Assembly (NCBI GenBank): GCA_963711315.1 | Contig: CAVQDQ010000004.1 | Span: 186,001-250,000 of the forward strand | DNA length: 64,000 bases | DNA from: PALSA-612 sp963711315 | Lineage (GTDB): Bacteria; Actinomycetota; Thermoleophilia; Gaiellales; Gaiellaceae | Reading direction: 5' to 3' | Part shown: one piece after another, positions 25,195 to 34,405 of the stretch | Layout: every line of letters starts with the position of its first letter | Position numbering within the stretch: the first letter of the stretch is position 1 | Translations under genes and position numbers: made by a program | The notes under the pieces: generated by a model | Told to the model about the DNA's origin: nothing | What the model saw: the letters and a program-made list of their open reading frames with translations, nothing else | Database searches by the model: none

Positions 25195-26025
25195 CTATTC
25201 GACGGGCCGCGTGGCGGCGAGCGCGTCCAGCTGGTTCGCGTGGTAGAGGCAGGCTGCCTCGGCGGTTCGCGCCGCGCGGGCGTCGTGGTGACACGCGATG
25301 GCGTGGAGCAGCTCGGCGCGCGCACTCTCGTCGAGCTTTGCCGCTCGCTCCTCGATGAGCCGCAGGCCGAGGTGGACGTGTCCGAGCAGGCGGCCCTCCT
25401 CGGTGACCTGGAATCCCGGGCCCGGCTTCAGCTCGCGTGTTCGGCCGACGTCATGGAGCAGGGCGGCTGCCAACAGGAGGTCGGAGCGCAGCCGCGGATG
25501 GAGCTGTACCAGCTCACGGCAGATCGTGGCGACGCCGACCGTGTGCTCGAGCAGTCCGCCCGCGTATACGTGGTGCGTCTCGGGTGAGGCGGGTAGCGCG
25601 CGAAAGCTGCGGCGGAGCGCCGCATCGCCGAGGACCGTCCTGACGAGCCCCTGCAAGCCGGCGTGCGTGATCTCGCCGGCGAGGAAGTCGAGGAAGCCCT
25701 CCAGCTCGTCGGCATCGCGGCGGAGCGACGGTGTCAGCTCGACCGGGTCGGCATCCTCATCCGGCTCGATCGCACGCACGTCGAGTTGGAGCTGGTTCCG
25801 GAAACGCTCGACGCGGCCAAGGATGCGCACAGCATCACCCTCGGCGAAACGGCTGTCGAGGAGGTCGACGTCGTGCCAGACGCGTCCCTCGATGCGGCCG
25901 CTGGGATCGACGAGCTCCAGCGCGAGGTAGTCGGAGCCGGTTCGCGTCCTCAGGCGCCGCTTGCGCGCGACTGCATAGGTGCCCTCGACGACCCCGTCTT
26001 CCGCAAGCTCCGAGATCGCCGCCAT
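25195..26025 (-). CDS. YhaM-like 3'-5' exoribonuclease (OB fold plus HD domain)
   Basis: A 276-residue protein with an N-terminal OB-fold nucleic-acid-binding domain (YLALELVDPSGRIEGRVW, then VRILGRVERFRNQLQL). It continues into an HD phosphohydrolase domain: HHVYAGGLLEHTVGVA, LLLAAALLHDVGRTRE, VTEEGRLLGHVHLG and ACHHDA. This matches the YhaM/CBF1 family of single-strand-specific 3'-5' exonucleases. ATG 26025 is chosen because the OB fold starts soon after it. The gene is divergent from DUF1015. Confidence 0.82.
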   Translation of the reverse strand: MAAISELAEDGVVEGTYAVARKRRLRTRTGSDYLALELVDPSGRIEGRVWHDVDLLDSRFAEGDAVRILGRVERFRNQLQLDVRAIEPDEDADPVELTPSLRRDADELEGFLDFLAGEITHAGLQGLVRTVLGDAALRRSFRALPASPETHHVYAGGLLEHTVGVATICRELVQLHPRLRSDLLLAAALLHDVGRTRELKPGPGFQVTEEGRLLGHVHLGLRLIEERAAKLDESARAELLHAIACHHDARAARTAEAACLYHANQLDALAATRPVE

Positions 26026-26070
26026 TCCAGCGAGTCTAGGCCGGAACCCGGCTGGTAGGCTCGCCCAGCC

Positions 26071-27124
26071 GTGGCGCAGGTGAGACCGTTCAGGGCCGTG
26101 CGCTACGACGAGCGGCGAGCAGGGCCGCTCGGCTCGCTCGTCGCCCCGCCGTACGACGTTCTCGACGCCGAAGCGCGCGAGCGGTACCTCGCGGCGAGCC
26201 CGCACAACGTGGTCCACCTCACGCTCGCCGACGATGAGGCGGAGGCCGCCCGGCTGTGGTCCGAATGGCTCGCCGACGGCACGCTGACGCGCGAGGAGGA
26301 CCCTGCCTGCTGGTGGCTGGCCCAGGAGTACGTGGGGCCCGACGGTGTGGCGCGGACACGCGAGGGGCTGATGTGCTCGCTGCGCGCGGAGCCGTACGAG
26401 GCCGGCGTCGTCCTGCCACACGAGCGGACGCATGCCGGGCCAAAGGAAGGGCGGCTGCGGTTGCTTCGTGCTCTACGCGCCCTTGTGGAGCCGATCTTCC
26501 TGCTCTACGACGGCCGGTTGGAGCGGCCTGAGGGAGAGAGCGTGCTCGAGGTGGAGCTGGAAGGCGTGCGGAGCACGCTCTGGCGCCTGGAGGGCGATCC
26601 ACCGAGCATCCTCGCCGACGCGCAGCTGTTGATCGCGGACGGCCATCACCGGTACGAGACGACCCTGGCCTTTCACGCCGAGGAGGGCAGCGAGGACAGC
26701 GCGTGGCTCCTGGCGGCGATCGTGCCCACCCAGCAGGAGGGGCTGACGATCTTCCCGACCCATCGCATCGCGAAGCGCCTCGAGCCCGTCGACGGCGAGC
26801 GGCCCTTCGACGGCGAGCTGCCAGGCGACCGCTCGGCGGCCGTCATCTACCGGAGGAGCGGCACAAGCCGTCGTGGTCGGGGAGCCCGGTGAGCCGGACA
26901 CAGCGCTCATCGACCGGCTCGGGCTCGAGGGAGTCACGTACACGCCGTACGAGGAGAAGGCGAGAGCGGCCGTCGATTCCGGCGCCGCCGAGGCCGCCGT
27001 CCTCGTGCGTCCGCCGAGCGTGGAGCTGGTCCGCGAGCTCGCCCAGCGCGGCGAGACGATGCCCCAGAAGAGCACGTACTTCTATCCCAAGCTTCCCTCC
27101 GGCTTGCTTTTCCATCCGCTGTGA
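26071..27124 (+). CDS. DUF1015 family protein, one frameshift
   Basis: This begins VRPFRAVRYDERR and SLVAPPYDVLDAEARERY, the DUF1015 opening. Further family motifs are HERTHAGPKEGRLRLL and LIADGHHRYETTLAF. The frame changes near 26862, after SAAVIYR. The tail then reads VTYTPYEEKARAAVDSG and ends MPQKSTYFYPKLPSGL, the family's usual terminus. About 350 residues are expected. Function is unknown; some relatives sit beside serine-pathway genes, but none is here. It overlaps the IMPase-like gene by GTGA. Confidence 0.82.
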
Positions 27125-27919
27125 AGGACTGGCTGGAGCTCTGTCGTGCGGCGACCGCCGAGGTACAGGCGGTGCTCGCCGAGCTGCCGACGCGCGACGA
27201 GCGGGAGGTCGTGGTGGGCAGCGGTGAGGGTGGAGACGACACGACGGCCATCGACGCGGCAGCCGAGGGTGCCGTCGTATCGCTGCTCGACTCGTCGGGA
27301 GTCGACTTCGCACTGGTCTCGGAGGAGCTCGGCCACCGGGCTGCGGGCGCTGAAGGGCGCTGTCACGGTCGTCCTCGACCCGATCGACGGCTCCATCAAT
27401 GCCAAGCGCGGCATCCCGTTCTTCTCGCTGTCGATCGCAGTAGCCGACGGCCCGACGATGGCCGACGTCGAGTTCGGCTACGTGCACGATTTCGGCTCCG
27501 GGGAGGAGTGGTCGGCGGTGCGCGGAGAAGGGGCCAGGCTCAACGGATCTCCGCTGGACGGACCGCTGCCCAAGGATCCGATCGAGCTGCTCGGCCTAGA
27601 GGCGACGAAGACCGCTCTGGTGGCGAAGCACGCTCCTTCGCTCGTGGGAATCGCCGAGCGCTTGCGGGTCATGGGCTCGCTGGCGCTCTCTCTCTGCCAT
27701 CTCGCAGCCGGACGTGTGGACGCGGTGGCCTCGCTGCGCCCCGCACGGTCGGTCGACATCGCGGCCGCGCAGCTGCTCGTCCGGGAACGTGGGCTTGCCG
27801 TGGAGCTGTTCGACGACCCGCCGCTCTCGGCCGCGCCGCTGGACCTCGTGCCGCGCTCGCGCCTGGCCGCCGCCGGCACGCCCGAGGCCTGCGCACAGCT
27901 CTCAGCCGCTCTGCGCTGA
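27121..27919 (+). CDS. Inositol monophosphatase-family sugar phosphatase, one frameshift
   Basis: An IMPase/FBPase-superfamily protein. The first frame (27121 to about 27335) gives KDWLELCRAATAEV and FALVSEELG, the Glu-bearing metal region. The second carries TVVLDPIDGSINAKRGIPFF (DPIDGS metal site) and the later motif ARSVDIAAAQLLVRERG. One base is gained or lost near 27335, between SEELG and the DPIDG strand. About 265 residues are expected. The substrate may be inositol-1-phosphate, fructose-1,6-bisphosphate or a nucleotide-derived phosphate; sequence does not decide. Confidence 0.83.
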
Positions 27920-27932
27920 GTACGATTCGGCC

Positions 27933-28364
27933 ATGCGAATGAAGCTCGCCGCGGTCTTCTTAGCGCTACTCGCCGTGCCGCTCGCGGGAGCCGCCACGGG
28001 CATCAAGGCGACGTTGAAGGCGCCCGCTGCCCAGCCGAAGATCAACGTCAAGTGGCCTTACTCCATCAAAGTCACGAATCTCCAGGGCAGGGCCATACGG
28101 GCCACGTTGACCGCGGTTGTGATCGACCCGCTCGGGACAGCTCACCCGATTGACTACGGGCCGACCGGGTACCCGAACCCAGGTCCGCCAAAGCCGATCA
28201 CGAACTGGCCCTTCAAGGGCACGTTCCGCGACTACATCATCTTTCCGGAGGATGCGCGCCTGGCGAGCCAGCTCGGCGGGCTCACACTCCGCTGGACGGT
28301 GAAGGCGAAGATCGGCGGCAAGACCTACAAGAAGATCCTGAAGCGGCTCGTGAAGCCGGAGTGA
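27933..28364 (+). CDS. Predicted secreted protein of unknown function
   Basis: A 143-residue protein with a clear signal peptide (MRMKLAAVFLALLAVPLAGAA). It is followed by a basic, proline-rich beta domain (KINVKWPYSIKVTN, LTAVVIDPLGTAHPI, NWPFKGTFRDYIIFP) and a lysine-rich end. I recognise no family; an Ig-like fold is plausible. Its stop overlaps the GTG of the ABC ATPase, so the two may be co-expressed. Confidence 0.65.
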   Translation: MRMKLAAVFLALLAVPLAGAATGIKATLKAPAAQPKINVKWPYSIKVTNLQGRAIRATLTAVVIDPLGTAHPIDYGPTGYPNPGPPKPITNWPFKGTFRDYIIFPEDARLASQLGGLTLRWTVKAKIGGKTYKKILKRLVKPE

Positions 28365-29078
28365 GCACGGGCTCGAACGGGGGCGCCGACGTCGTCGTCG
28401 ACCGCGTCACGAAGTCGTTCGAAGGCGGGCGCATCGTCGCTCTCGACGAGGTCTCGTTCGAGCTCGAGGCGGGGGACTTCGCTTCGATCGTGGGGCCGTC
28501 CGGCTGCGGCAAGAGCACGCTGCTGAACCTCATCGGCGCCCTCGATCTCCCCGACTCGGGCACGATCACGCGTCGGCGGCACGGATCTCAGAAAGCTTCC
28601 GGACGCAGCCGGCTACCGGGCGTCGACCGTGGGCTTCGTCTTCCAGTTCCACCACCTCATCCCCACGCTGAACGCACGCGAGAACGTCCAGGTGCCGATG
28701 ATCGGTCGTGGCCTGCCTCGGCGCGAGCGCGTGGCGAAGGCCGACGAGCTGCTGGAGGCATGTGCCATCGCCCATCGGGCCGACGCCTCGCCGAGCACGC
28801 TGTCCGGCGGCGAGCGCCAGCGCGTGGCGATCGCCCGCGCCCTCACGAACGATCCGAAGCTGCTGCTCGCCGACGAGCCCACGGGTGCGCTCGACTCGAC
28901 TACGGGCGCCCAGATCGTCGAGCTGCTGCTGCGGCTCCGCGCCGAGCGGGGGATGACGATAGTGCTCGTCACGAACGACGACGCCGTGGCCGGTGCTGCC
29001 GATCGCATCCTGCGCATCCGCGACGGCCGCGTCGATCCCGCTACTCGCGACGCAGCGCCTCTATCGGCCTCAGGCTGA
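28361..29078 (+). CDS. MacB/LolD-type ABC transporter ATPase, one frameshift
   Basis: An ATPase of the MacB/LolD/FtsE group. The first frame has VDRVTKSFEGG, the Walker A GPSGCGKSTLLNLIGALD, and DSGTI. It shifts near 28575 and continues DLRKLPDAAGYRAS, TVGFVFQFHHLIPTLNA, signature STLSGGERQRVAIARAL and Walker B LLLADEPTGALD. An extra C between ACG and GTCGGC would explain the shift. About 239 residues are expected. Its 3' end overlaps the convergent permease gene by 38 bases; the two are likely partners. Confidence 0.87.
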
Positions 29079-30156
29079 CCGCACGCCAGGCGGGATAGAG
29101 GGCACCGATCAGCGCTACCCCGAGCGCGAACGCGAGTCCCCACGCGAAGACGCCTGCCGTGAAGTCCGGCTCGGCAAGCGTGGAGATGCTGCCCTGCGAC
29201 GTGAAGAGCTCTGCGGCGAGATAGCCGAGCGAGAGCCCGAGGGCGAGCGCGATCAGGCCGATGCCGGCCGCCTCGCTGAGGATGAGCAGCGCGATCCGGC
29301 GCTTGCGCCAGCCGACGGCGCGCATGATCCCGATCTCCTGGATCCGTTCGAAGACGGACATGGCCATCGTGTTCAGCACGCCGATGCCGCCGACGATGAG
29401 TGCCATCACCGAGAAGATCCAGCCGGCGTCGATGATCAGGCGGCTCGAGGTGTCGACCTTGACGACCGCGCCGGGCTCGGTGACCGCTACCGCGCCGGGA
29501 ACTCGCTTCTCCACGAGCTTTGCCACGTCAGCAGGTCGTCGACCCAGCGTGACGGTGACGCCGAACGTTGTCACCTCCCCCGGCCTCGACGCGAGCGACT
29601 GAACGGTCGTGAGCGGCAGGACGACGGCGCCGTCGATGAAACGGTTGCCGGAGTGGTAGAGACCGGCCACGCGGAACCGCCGCCCCTCGACCTCGACGGT
29701 GTCGCCCGGGGTGAGGCCGAGCGTTCGGGCACCCGCGTCGCCGACGAGCGCCTCCTCCCCCCGCGGACGGCTGCCGTCGACGATCACGAGCCGGCGGGCG
29801 GGGAACTCCTCGGGGTCGTAGCCGACGACGAGGGTCGACTCCCTGCCTTGCACCTCCTCCACACGGAGGTAGATGCCGGCCACGTCGTCCACGCCGTCCG
29901 TGGCCGCGATCCGCTTCGCGAGCGACTGTGGCAGCAGCGAGCGGGTCAGGTCGGATGCGCCCTCCTGGAAGACGCCGAAGTCGGCGCGGCCGATGTGGAT
30001 GAGATCCGAGGCGGTGTTGCGCACGCCCGCCGCGATCGAGAGCAGCGCGACTATGAGGCCCACGCCGATCGAGACGCCGGCCGCCGTCAGCCCGGTGCGC
30101 GCGGGACGGCGCCAGAGGTTCTTCCACACGAAGCCTGCCCAGGTCACCTCGCACAT
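29041..30156 (-). CDS. MacB/FtsX-type ABC transporter permease
   Basis: A 371-residue permease. It has an N-terminal TM (GLTAAGVSIGVGLIVALLSIAAG), a periplasmic MacB-like domain of about 210 residues, and three C-terminal helices with FERIQEIGIMRAVGWRKRRI, the FtsX signature loop. It ends ALYPAWRAVSLRPIEALRRE, typical of MacB/LolC. ATG 30156 is chosen; the open frame extends further upstream but overlaps the mrp gene. It is convergent and overlapping with the ATPase gene, an unusual arrangement for subunits of one transporter. Confidence 0.87.
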   Translation of the reverse strand: MCEVTWAGFVWKNLWRRPARTGLTAAGVSIGVGLIVALLSIAAGVRNTASDLIHIGRADFGVFQEGASDLTRSLLPQSLAKRIAATDGVDDVAGIYLRVEEVQGRESTLVVGYDPEEFPARRLVIVDGSRPRGEEALVGDAGARTLGLTPGDTVEVEGRRFRVAGLYHSGNRFIDGAVVLPLTTVQSLASRPGEVTTFGVTVTLGRRPADVAKLVEKRVPGAVAVTEPGAVVKVDTSSRLIIDAGWIFSVMALIVGGIGVLNTMAMSVFERIQEIGIMRAVGWRKRRIALLILSEAAGIGLIALALGLSLGYLAAELFTSQGSISTLAEPDFTAGVFAWGLAFALGVALIGALYPAWRAVSLRPIEALRRE

Positions 30157-30193
30157 CTTCTGCGATGGAGAGCCCCACGGGTACTCTCGGGTC

Positions 30194-31273
30194 GTGACTG
30201 CCACTCGCGACGACGTTCTGGCCGCGCTCGAGCGCGTGATCGATCCCGAGCTGCGCAGGCCCGTGACGGAGCTCGACATGGTGCGCGACGTCGAGATCGA
30301 CGGCGGCGCGGTCTCCGTGACGATCGCACTCACCATCGCCGGATGTCCGCTGCGCCAGAGCTTCTCGGAGCAGGTTGCAGAGCACGTGGGCGCGGTGGCA
30401 GGCGTGGACAGCACGAGAGTCGGCTTCGAAGTCATGACGCCGGACGAGCGGGCGGCTCTGACCACCAAGCTCCGCGGCGACGTCGCCGGTCGCACGAAGG
30501 GCATCGCCGTCGACCGCTCGACGCGCGTCCTGGCTGTTGCCAGCGGCAAGGGCGGCGTCGGCAAGTCGACGCTGACGGCGAACCTCGCGGCAGCGTTTGC
30601 GACGCTCGACTGCCGGACGGGCGTGCTCGACGCAGACGTCTACGGCTACTCGATTCCACACCTGCTCGGCGTCTCGCAACGCCCGGTGGCGGTCGACGAC
30701 ATGATCGTGCCGCCGGTCCGCAACGGCCTGAAGCTCATGTCCATCGGCTTCTTCCTCGAGGAGAACGCCGCCGTCATGTGGCGTGGCCCGATGCTGCACC
30801 GAGCGCTCGAGCAGTTCCTGTCCGACGTCCACTGGGGCGAGCTAGACATCCTGCTCGTGGACATGCCGCCGGGCACTGGCGACGTCGCCATCTCGCTCGG
30901 CCAGCTCTTGCCGCGGGCGGAGGCGATCGTCGTGACGACGCCGCAGCCGCTGGCTCAGGACGTTGCTGCGCGCGCCGCGCTCATGGCCCAGAAGACGAAC
31001 ATGCGGCTGCTGGGAGTGATCGAGAACATGAGCTCTGAGGTGTTCGGCTCAGGCGGTGGAGCCCAGCTCGCCGAGTCTCTGGGGATGGCGCTGCTCGGCA
31101 CGGTGCCGCTGGACACGGCGCTCCGGGAGTCGGCCGACAAGGGCGAGCCGCTCGTCTGGGCACAGCCGGACGCTGCCGCGAGCCGCGCGATCGTGGAGAT
31201 CGCCGAGACCGTGCTCGCTGCCGAGCGCGAGCAGGGCGTGGGCATCGTCAAGGAGCTACCCGTCATCCCATAG
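30194..31273 (+). CDS. mrp: Mrp/ApbC/NBP35-family iron-sulfur carrier ATPase
   Basis: A 359-residue protein with an N-terminal MIP18/DUF59 domain (LERVIDPELRRPVTELDMV, then GCPLRQSF) and a C-terminal ParA-like ATPase. The deviant Walker A is ASGKGGVGKST, with VLDADVYGYSIP, SIGFFLEE, MWRGPMLHRALEQFL and LLVDMPPGTGDV. Members bind and transfer Fe-S clusters. The bridging CxxC motif of many Mrp proteins is not obvious here (NMSSEVFG in that region). Complex I and LipA in this window are potential Fe-S clients (inference). The start is GTG 30194. Confidence 0.9.
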   Translation: MTATRDDVLAALERVIDPELRRPVTELDMVRDVEIDGGAVSVTIALTIAGCPLRQSFSEQVAEHVGAVAGVDSTRVGFEVMTPDERAALTTKLRGDVAGRTKGIAVDRSTRVLAVASGKGGVGKSTLTANLAAAFATLDCRTGVLDADVYGYSIPHLLGVSQRPVAVDDMIVPPVRNGLKLMSIGFFLEENAAVMWRGPMLHRALEQFLSDVHWGELDILLVDMPPGTGDVAISLGQLLPRAEAIVVTTPQPLAQDVAARAALMAQKTNMRLLGVIENMSSEVFGSGGGAQLAESLGMALLGTVPLDTALRESADKGEPLVWAQPDAAASRAIVEIAETVLAAEREQGVGIVKELPVIP

Positions 31274-31274
31274 A

Positions 31275-31315
31275 GAGAAGGCGCCTTGCGGGCGCCTTCT
31301 CGTTTCGTGCTTTTC
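31275..31315 (+). terminator. Rho-independent terminator of mrp
   Basis: A perfect 11-bp stem pairs 31275-31285 with 31291-31301 around a TTGCG loop. GTTTCGTGCTTTT follows. It starts two bases after the mrp stop codon. Confidence 0.85.
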
Positions 31316-31325
31316 GAGACGGTGG

Positions 31326-32020
31326 TTAGCGGTCGGTCACGCCCGTCGCGACCAGGTGGCCGTTGATCGACGTGCACGCCAGGAGAACGGCGTCACCCAC
31401 GCCGACCCCCTTGATCCAGACCGGCATTCCGGGCAGCGGCTTCGTAGCACGCGGCAGGAGGCACGTCACGCCGCTAACCGTGATGCCGGTGTTGCTCACC
31501 ACGGAGACGTTCCCGGAGATCAGGATGACCTGTCCGGAGTGCGGCGTGAGCTCGGCAGCTGCCGAGAGCACGTTGAGGCCGTTGGCCGGAGGCAGGCCAT
31601 CAGACCCTGGCCGCGGATGGTCGTCGGCATCATGATTCGCGGGTTCGGCGAACCGCTGACGCTGAACGTGCACGTCACACCGCGAATCGTGATGGAGTTG
31701 TCCGTGGCGCTCACTGCTCCGCGAACGATCACGGCGCCGGCGGGTCGCTCGACGACGCTCGCGACGACGAGCCTGCCGTTCGAGCGCACACACGACAGCG
31801 TCGCGGCGTCGCCGACGGCGATGTCACGAATGATGGCGGGCATCATCATGCGCGAGTTCGTGGGAGCAAACACACAGGTGGTACCGGCGACCTTGATCGA
31901 GACCGGAGAAACGGCCTGGACGTGTCCGGCCACCGTTACCTTCTTCGGCACGGCGCCGACAGCGACGCTCGTCATGACGAGCGCGGCTACGGCCACGAAA
32001 AACCAATGAAGACGTCGCAT
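31326..32020 (-). CDS. Secreted three-repeat protein, one frameshift
   Basis: A signal peptide (LHWFFVAVAALVMTSVAVGA) is followed by three copies of a module of about 65 residues. Each begins with a V-rich strand (KVTVAGHVQAVSP / AVIVRGAVSAT / VILISGNVSVV). Each continues through a conserved G-T/V-T-C strand (VAGTTCVFAP / IRGVTCTFSV / VSGVTCLLPR), a Pro-rich turn (MMMPAIIRDIAVGDA and similar), and a C-x-x-x-NG strand (LSCVRSNGRLVVASV / LLACTSINGHLVATGV). The frame shifts near 31600 inside repeat 2. Two cysteines per module suggest disulfides. The fold resembles DUF5666/OB-like repeats; function unknown. GGGAGG precedes the ATG. Confidence 0.7.
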
Positions 32021-32094
32021 TCAGAACCTCCCAAGTCATAGGGAACAGTTCATCGCTGACTCGAAACAGGAAGGTCCCCGCGTTCCGGCAGCGT

Positions 32095-32123
32095 TCCGTA
32101 AGGCGCGTGTAAGAAGCGTGCAA
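32095..32123 (-). promoter_or_regulatory. Possible promoter of the three-repeat secreted protein
   Basis: On the minus strand TTGCAC (32123-32118) is separated by 17 bases from TACGGA (32100-32095). The -35 is good and the -10 is weak. Transcription would leave a leader of about 65 bases before ATG 32020. Confidence 0.35.
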
Positions 32124-32153
32124 AGTGCGTCTATGACCGACTAGAAACGACGC

Positions 32154-32873
32154 GTGAGCGCATCAGGGCACTCGGCTTCACGCGAGCAGGACGCGACCGT
32201 GCTCGCCGATCACTTCCTCGACGCCGAGCGGCGCGGGAAGCTCGGCCACGGGTTCGCGCGCATCGACTGGCTGGCGAGGCTGGAAGGGCTGGACACTACC
32301 GCCCGACCGGCGCGGATCGTCTCCGAGCCCGGCTTCGAGCGCTGGGACGGACAGGGAGCGGTCGGTTACCTGACCCTCGCCGCGATCTGCGACTCGCAGT
32401 TGGCCGAGCCTCCCGAGCGAGCGCGCGTGATCGTGGCTGCGAACTGTTTTCCGACAGGGATGCTCGGCTACTGGGTGCGGCGGCTCGCCGCGGGCGGGCT
32501 CTCGGCCGCGCTGACCGCGACCTCACCGCCGCGGCTTGCACATCCCGATGGAGGCGAGCCGCTCGTGGGCACGACGCCGCTGGCCGTCGGTGTTCCTTCC
32601 TCGGATGGCAAGCCGTTCGTCTCCGACGTCTCGATGGGCAAGGTCACGCAGGGTGATGTCATCGCCGGGCTCGCGAAGCCGGAAGATCTCGTTCCTTTCG
32701 GCGGCGAGCAGGCGCACAAGGCGTTCGCCCTCGCGGCCGGCTTGCAGTTGCTCGTGCAGGCGCTTGGCGTGCAGACGCACGGCGCGCTGCTCGTCGTCGC
32801 GCGGCCGGAGGCCGATCCCGTGCCTGCGTTCCGGATCCTCGCCGCCGGACAGCGGCTGCCCGGCGACTCCTAG
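32154..32873 (+). CDS. Short Ldh2/malate-lactate dehydrogenase-family oxidoreductase
   Basis: A 239-residue protein resembling the Ldh2 (YlbC/AllD/MDH2) NAD(P)-dependent dehydrogenases. It has an N-terminal LADHFLDAERRGKLGHGFAR in place of the family's ADLRGHDSHG region. It also has GTTPLAVGVPSSDGKP and VSDVSMGKVTQGDV, matching the nucleotide-binding segment. The usual length is about 330-360; the middle and C-terminal parts are shortened, and DSHG-like His is replaced in context. It may have lost or changed activity. The start is GTG 32154, and the stop overlaps the convergent cupin-TPR gene by 4 bases. Confidence 0.65.
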   Translation: MSASGHSASREQDATVLADHFLDAERRGKLGHGFARIDWLARLEGLDTTARPARIVSEPGFERWDGQGAVGYLTLAAICDSQLAEPPERARVIVAANCFPTGMLGYWVRRLAAGGLSAALTATSPPRLAHPDGGEPLVGTTPLAVGVPSSDGKPFVSDVSMGKVTQGDVIAGLAKPEDLVPFGGEQAHKAFALAAGLQLLVQALGVQTHGALLVVARPEADPVPAFRILAAGQRLPGDS

Positions 32874-33490
32874 ACGGAGTCGAGCAGCGGCGCGAGGTCC
32901 GCGTTCTGCTCCGCGTACTGCCGCAGCTCGGGATCGAGCTCGAGCGCGCGGCGTAGGTGGACGACCGCGTCGTCGTCGCGGCCGGCCCGGTGCTCGAAAC
33001 GTGCGACGTGATAGAGGCCGGGGCCGCTCTCGCCGAACTGCTCGAGCGCGTCCTGCATGATCGCGAGCGCCTCCTCGTGGCGGCCCGCGTCTGACAGCGG
33101 CTCCGCCTCGAAGCGCCACTCCCAACCGGAGGGCTCGAACGCCTTGTCCGGCCAGCCGCCCACCGCCAGCACGGTCGTGCCGTCCTCCTGCGACGTCGCA
33201 GAGCGCACGACACCCGGATCCGGGAGGTAGACGATCGTGCCGGCGGGAGCGTCGAAGTCGTCCCCGTCGACGGTGAACCGCGCGAGGCCCGACACGACGA
33301 CGTAGACCTCCTCGTGGCCCGAGCCTTCGTTGTGCTCCTCGACCACGATGTCGCCGACCTTCTCGGCCGTGTAGGCGTTCATGCCGAACGCGCGGATGCC
33401 GAGCCGCCTGCGGATCGGGCGCCACTCGAGCCCCTCCGCGACCGGGATGCGGTCCAGGTCGTCGATCTTCAGCACTTCGTACTTACTCAC
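32870..33490 (-). CDS. Cupin-TPR fusion protein
   Basis: A 206-residue protein. Residues about 35-110 form a cupin with NEGSGHEEVYVVVSGLARF and PAGTIVYLPDPG. Residues about 125-206 form tetratricopeptide-like helices (AGRHEEALAIMQDALEQFG and RDDDAVVHLRRALELDP). The TPR half suggests a protein partner. The start is GTG 33490, overlapping the end of the DUF1028 gene by 8 bases. It is the last gene of a minus-strand operon. Confidence 0.75.
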   Translation of the reverse strand: MSKYEVLKIDDLDRIPVAEGLEWRPIRRRLGIRAFGMNAYTAEKVGDIVVEEHNEGSGHEEVYVVVSGLARFTVDGDDFDAPAGTIVYLPDPGVVRSATSQEDGTTVLAVGGWPDKAFEPSGWEWRFEAEPLSDAGRHEEALAIMQDALEQFGESGPGLYHVARFEHRAGRDDDAVVHLRRALELDPELRQYAEQNADLAPLLDSV

Positions 33491-34137
33491 GTGCGAACAC
33501 CTCCCGGTGCAGATCGTAGAGCCGGCGGAGCTCGTCGAGCGGCCGCTCGTGGTCGTCGACGCGGAGGTCGACGAGCGAGTCGGACAGCCCCGCATAGCCC
33601 GCGTCCCGTTGGACGACGAGCAATGCGGCCGACTGCTGGCCTCGGCTGTCGCCGCCCGCCGCCTGGGCCGCGTCGAGGCAGTCGACCAACCGCGCGGCGA
33701 GCGGACTTCCTGCGCCGGCCTCGAACGTCTCCGCGAGCGCGTCGACGGTGGCGGCGGAGACGAGGATGTTGCCCTGCGCTGCATAGCCCGCGCCTGCCGC
33801 GCCCACCAGCCCACTCGTTGCACTCCTCGCCGGTGAACGTGGCGGAGCGACCCTCGCCGTCGACGATGCCCAGCTGTCGTTCGGCCCGTCCGTCGTCGGC
33901 GGCCGTCAGGCGCTTCACGGTCTCCTCGGCACCGAGCCCGTCACGGAGCAGCCCGAGAGCATCGGGGCCGTAGCGCGGGTTGGCGAAGGCCTGGGTAGCA
34001 ATAGCTCCCACATGCGGCTCAGCCCAGGGAACGACGGCGCCGACGCCGAGGAACTTCGACTGGACCGCGACGCCCCACTGTCCCGCCTCGAGGTCGCACG
34101 CGACGATCGAGTACGTCGCGACGAGTCGATCAGCCAT
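33483..34137 (-). CDS. DUF1028 family protein, one frameshift
   Basis: Starts at ATG 34137 with ATYSIVACDLEAGQWGVAVQS and continues GVGAVVPWAEPHVGAIATQA and QLGIVDGEGRSATFTGEEC, the DUF1028 (Ntn-hydrolase-like) pattern. The frame changes near 33805, after ECNEW. The rest reads AAQGNILVSAATVDAL and LDELRRLYDLHREVF. About 217 residues are expected. The biochemical role is unsettled in the family. It lies between the orphan gene and cupin-TPR with overlaps on both sides. Confidence 0.78.
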
Positions 34138-34405
34138 ACGTGAGCGTGCGGAAGTCGAGCTCGAGCAGCTCACGACGCTCCGCCTGGATGACTACGCACG
34201 ACACCTCGGGACGCGCCAGTGCGGCCCGTACGTCGGCGGCCGTTTCGGCGCGGACGAGTACCGGCCTGCCGCGGTCGAATGCCTCACGCAACGCCTCCGC
34301 ATCGAGCTGGTCCAGCACGAGCGCGTCGTCCGGCAACTCGACCTCTCCCTCGACGACGATCTCTGCAATCCGGCGCCCCGTCGCGCCGAGCCAGCGCTCT
34401 CTCAC
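34130..34405 (-). CDS. Hypothetical protein
   Basis: A 91-residue protein I do not recognise. It has an alternating strand/helix pattern: RIAEIVVEGEVELPDDALV, LDAEALREAFDRGRPVLVRA, VSCVVIQAERRELLELDF. There is no signal peptide or Cys pair. It is bracketed by overlaps: GTG 34405 overlaps the stop of the metallo-beta-lactamase gene, and its end overlaps the DUF1028 start by 8 bases. Tight spacing argues that it is a real gene. Confidence 0.55.
   Translation of the reverse strand: MRERWLGATGRRIAEIVVEGEVELPDDALVLDQLDAEALREAFDRGRPVLVRAETAADVRAALARPEVSCVVIQAERRELLELDFRTLTYG

Noticed and set aside
32021..32153. A riboswitch in the intergenic region between the three-repeat protein and the Ldh2-like gene
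   Set aside because: Only a candidate promoter and a ribosome-binding site are evident; no stable nested stems are seen by eye.
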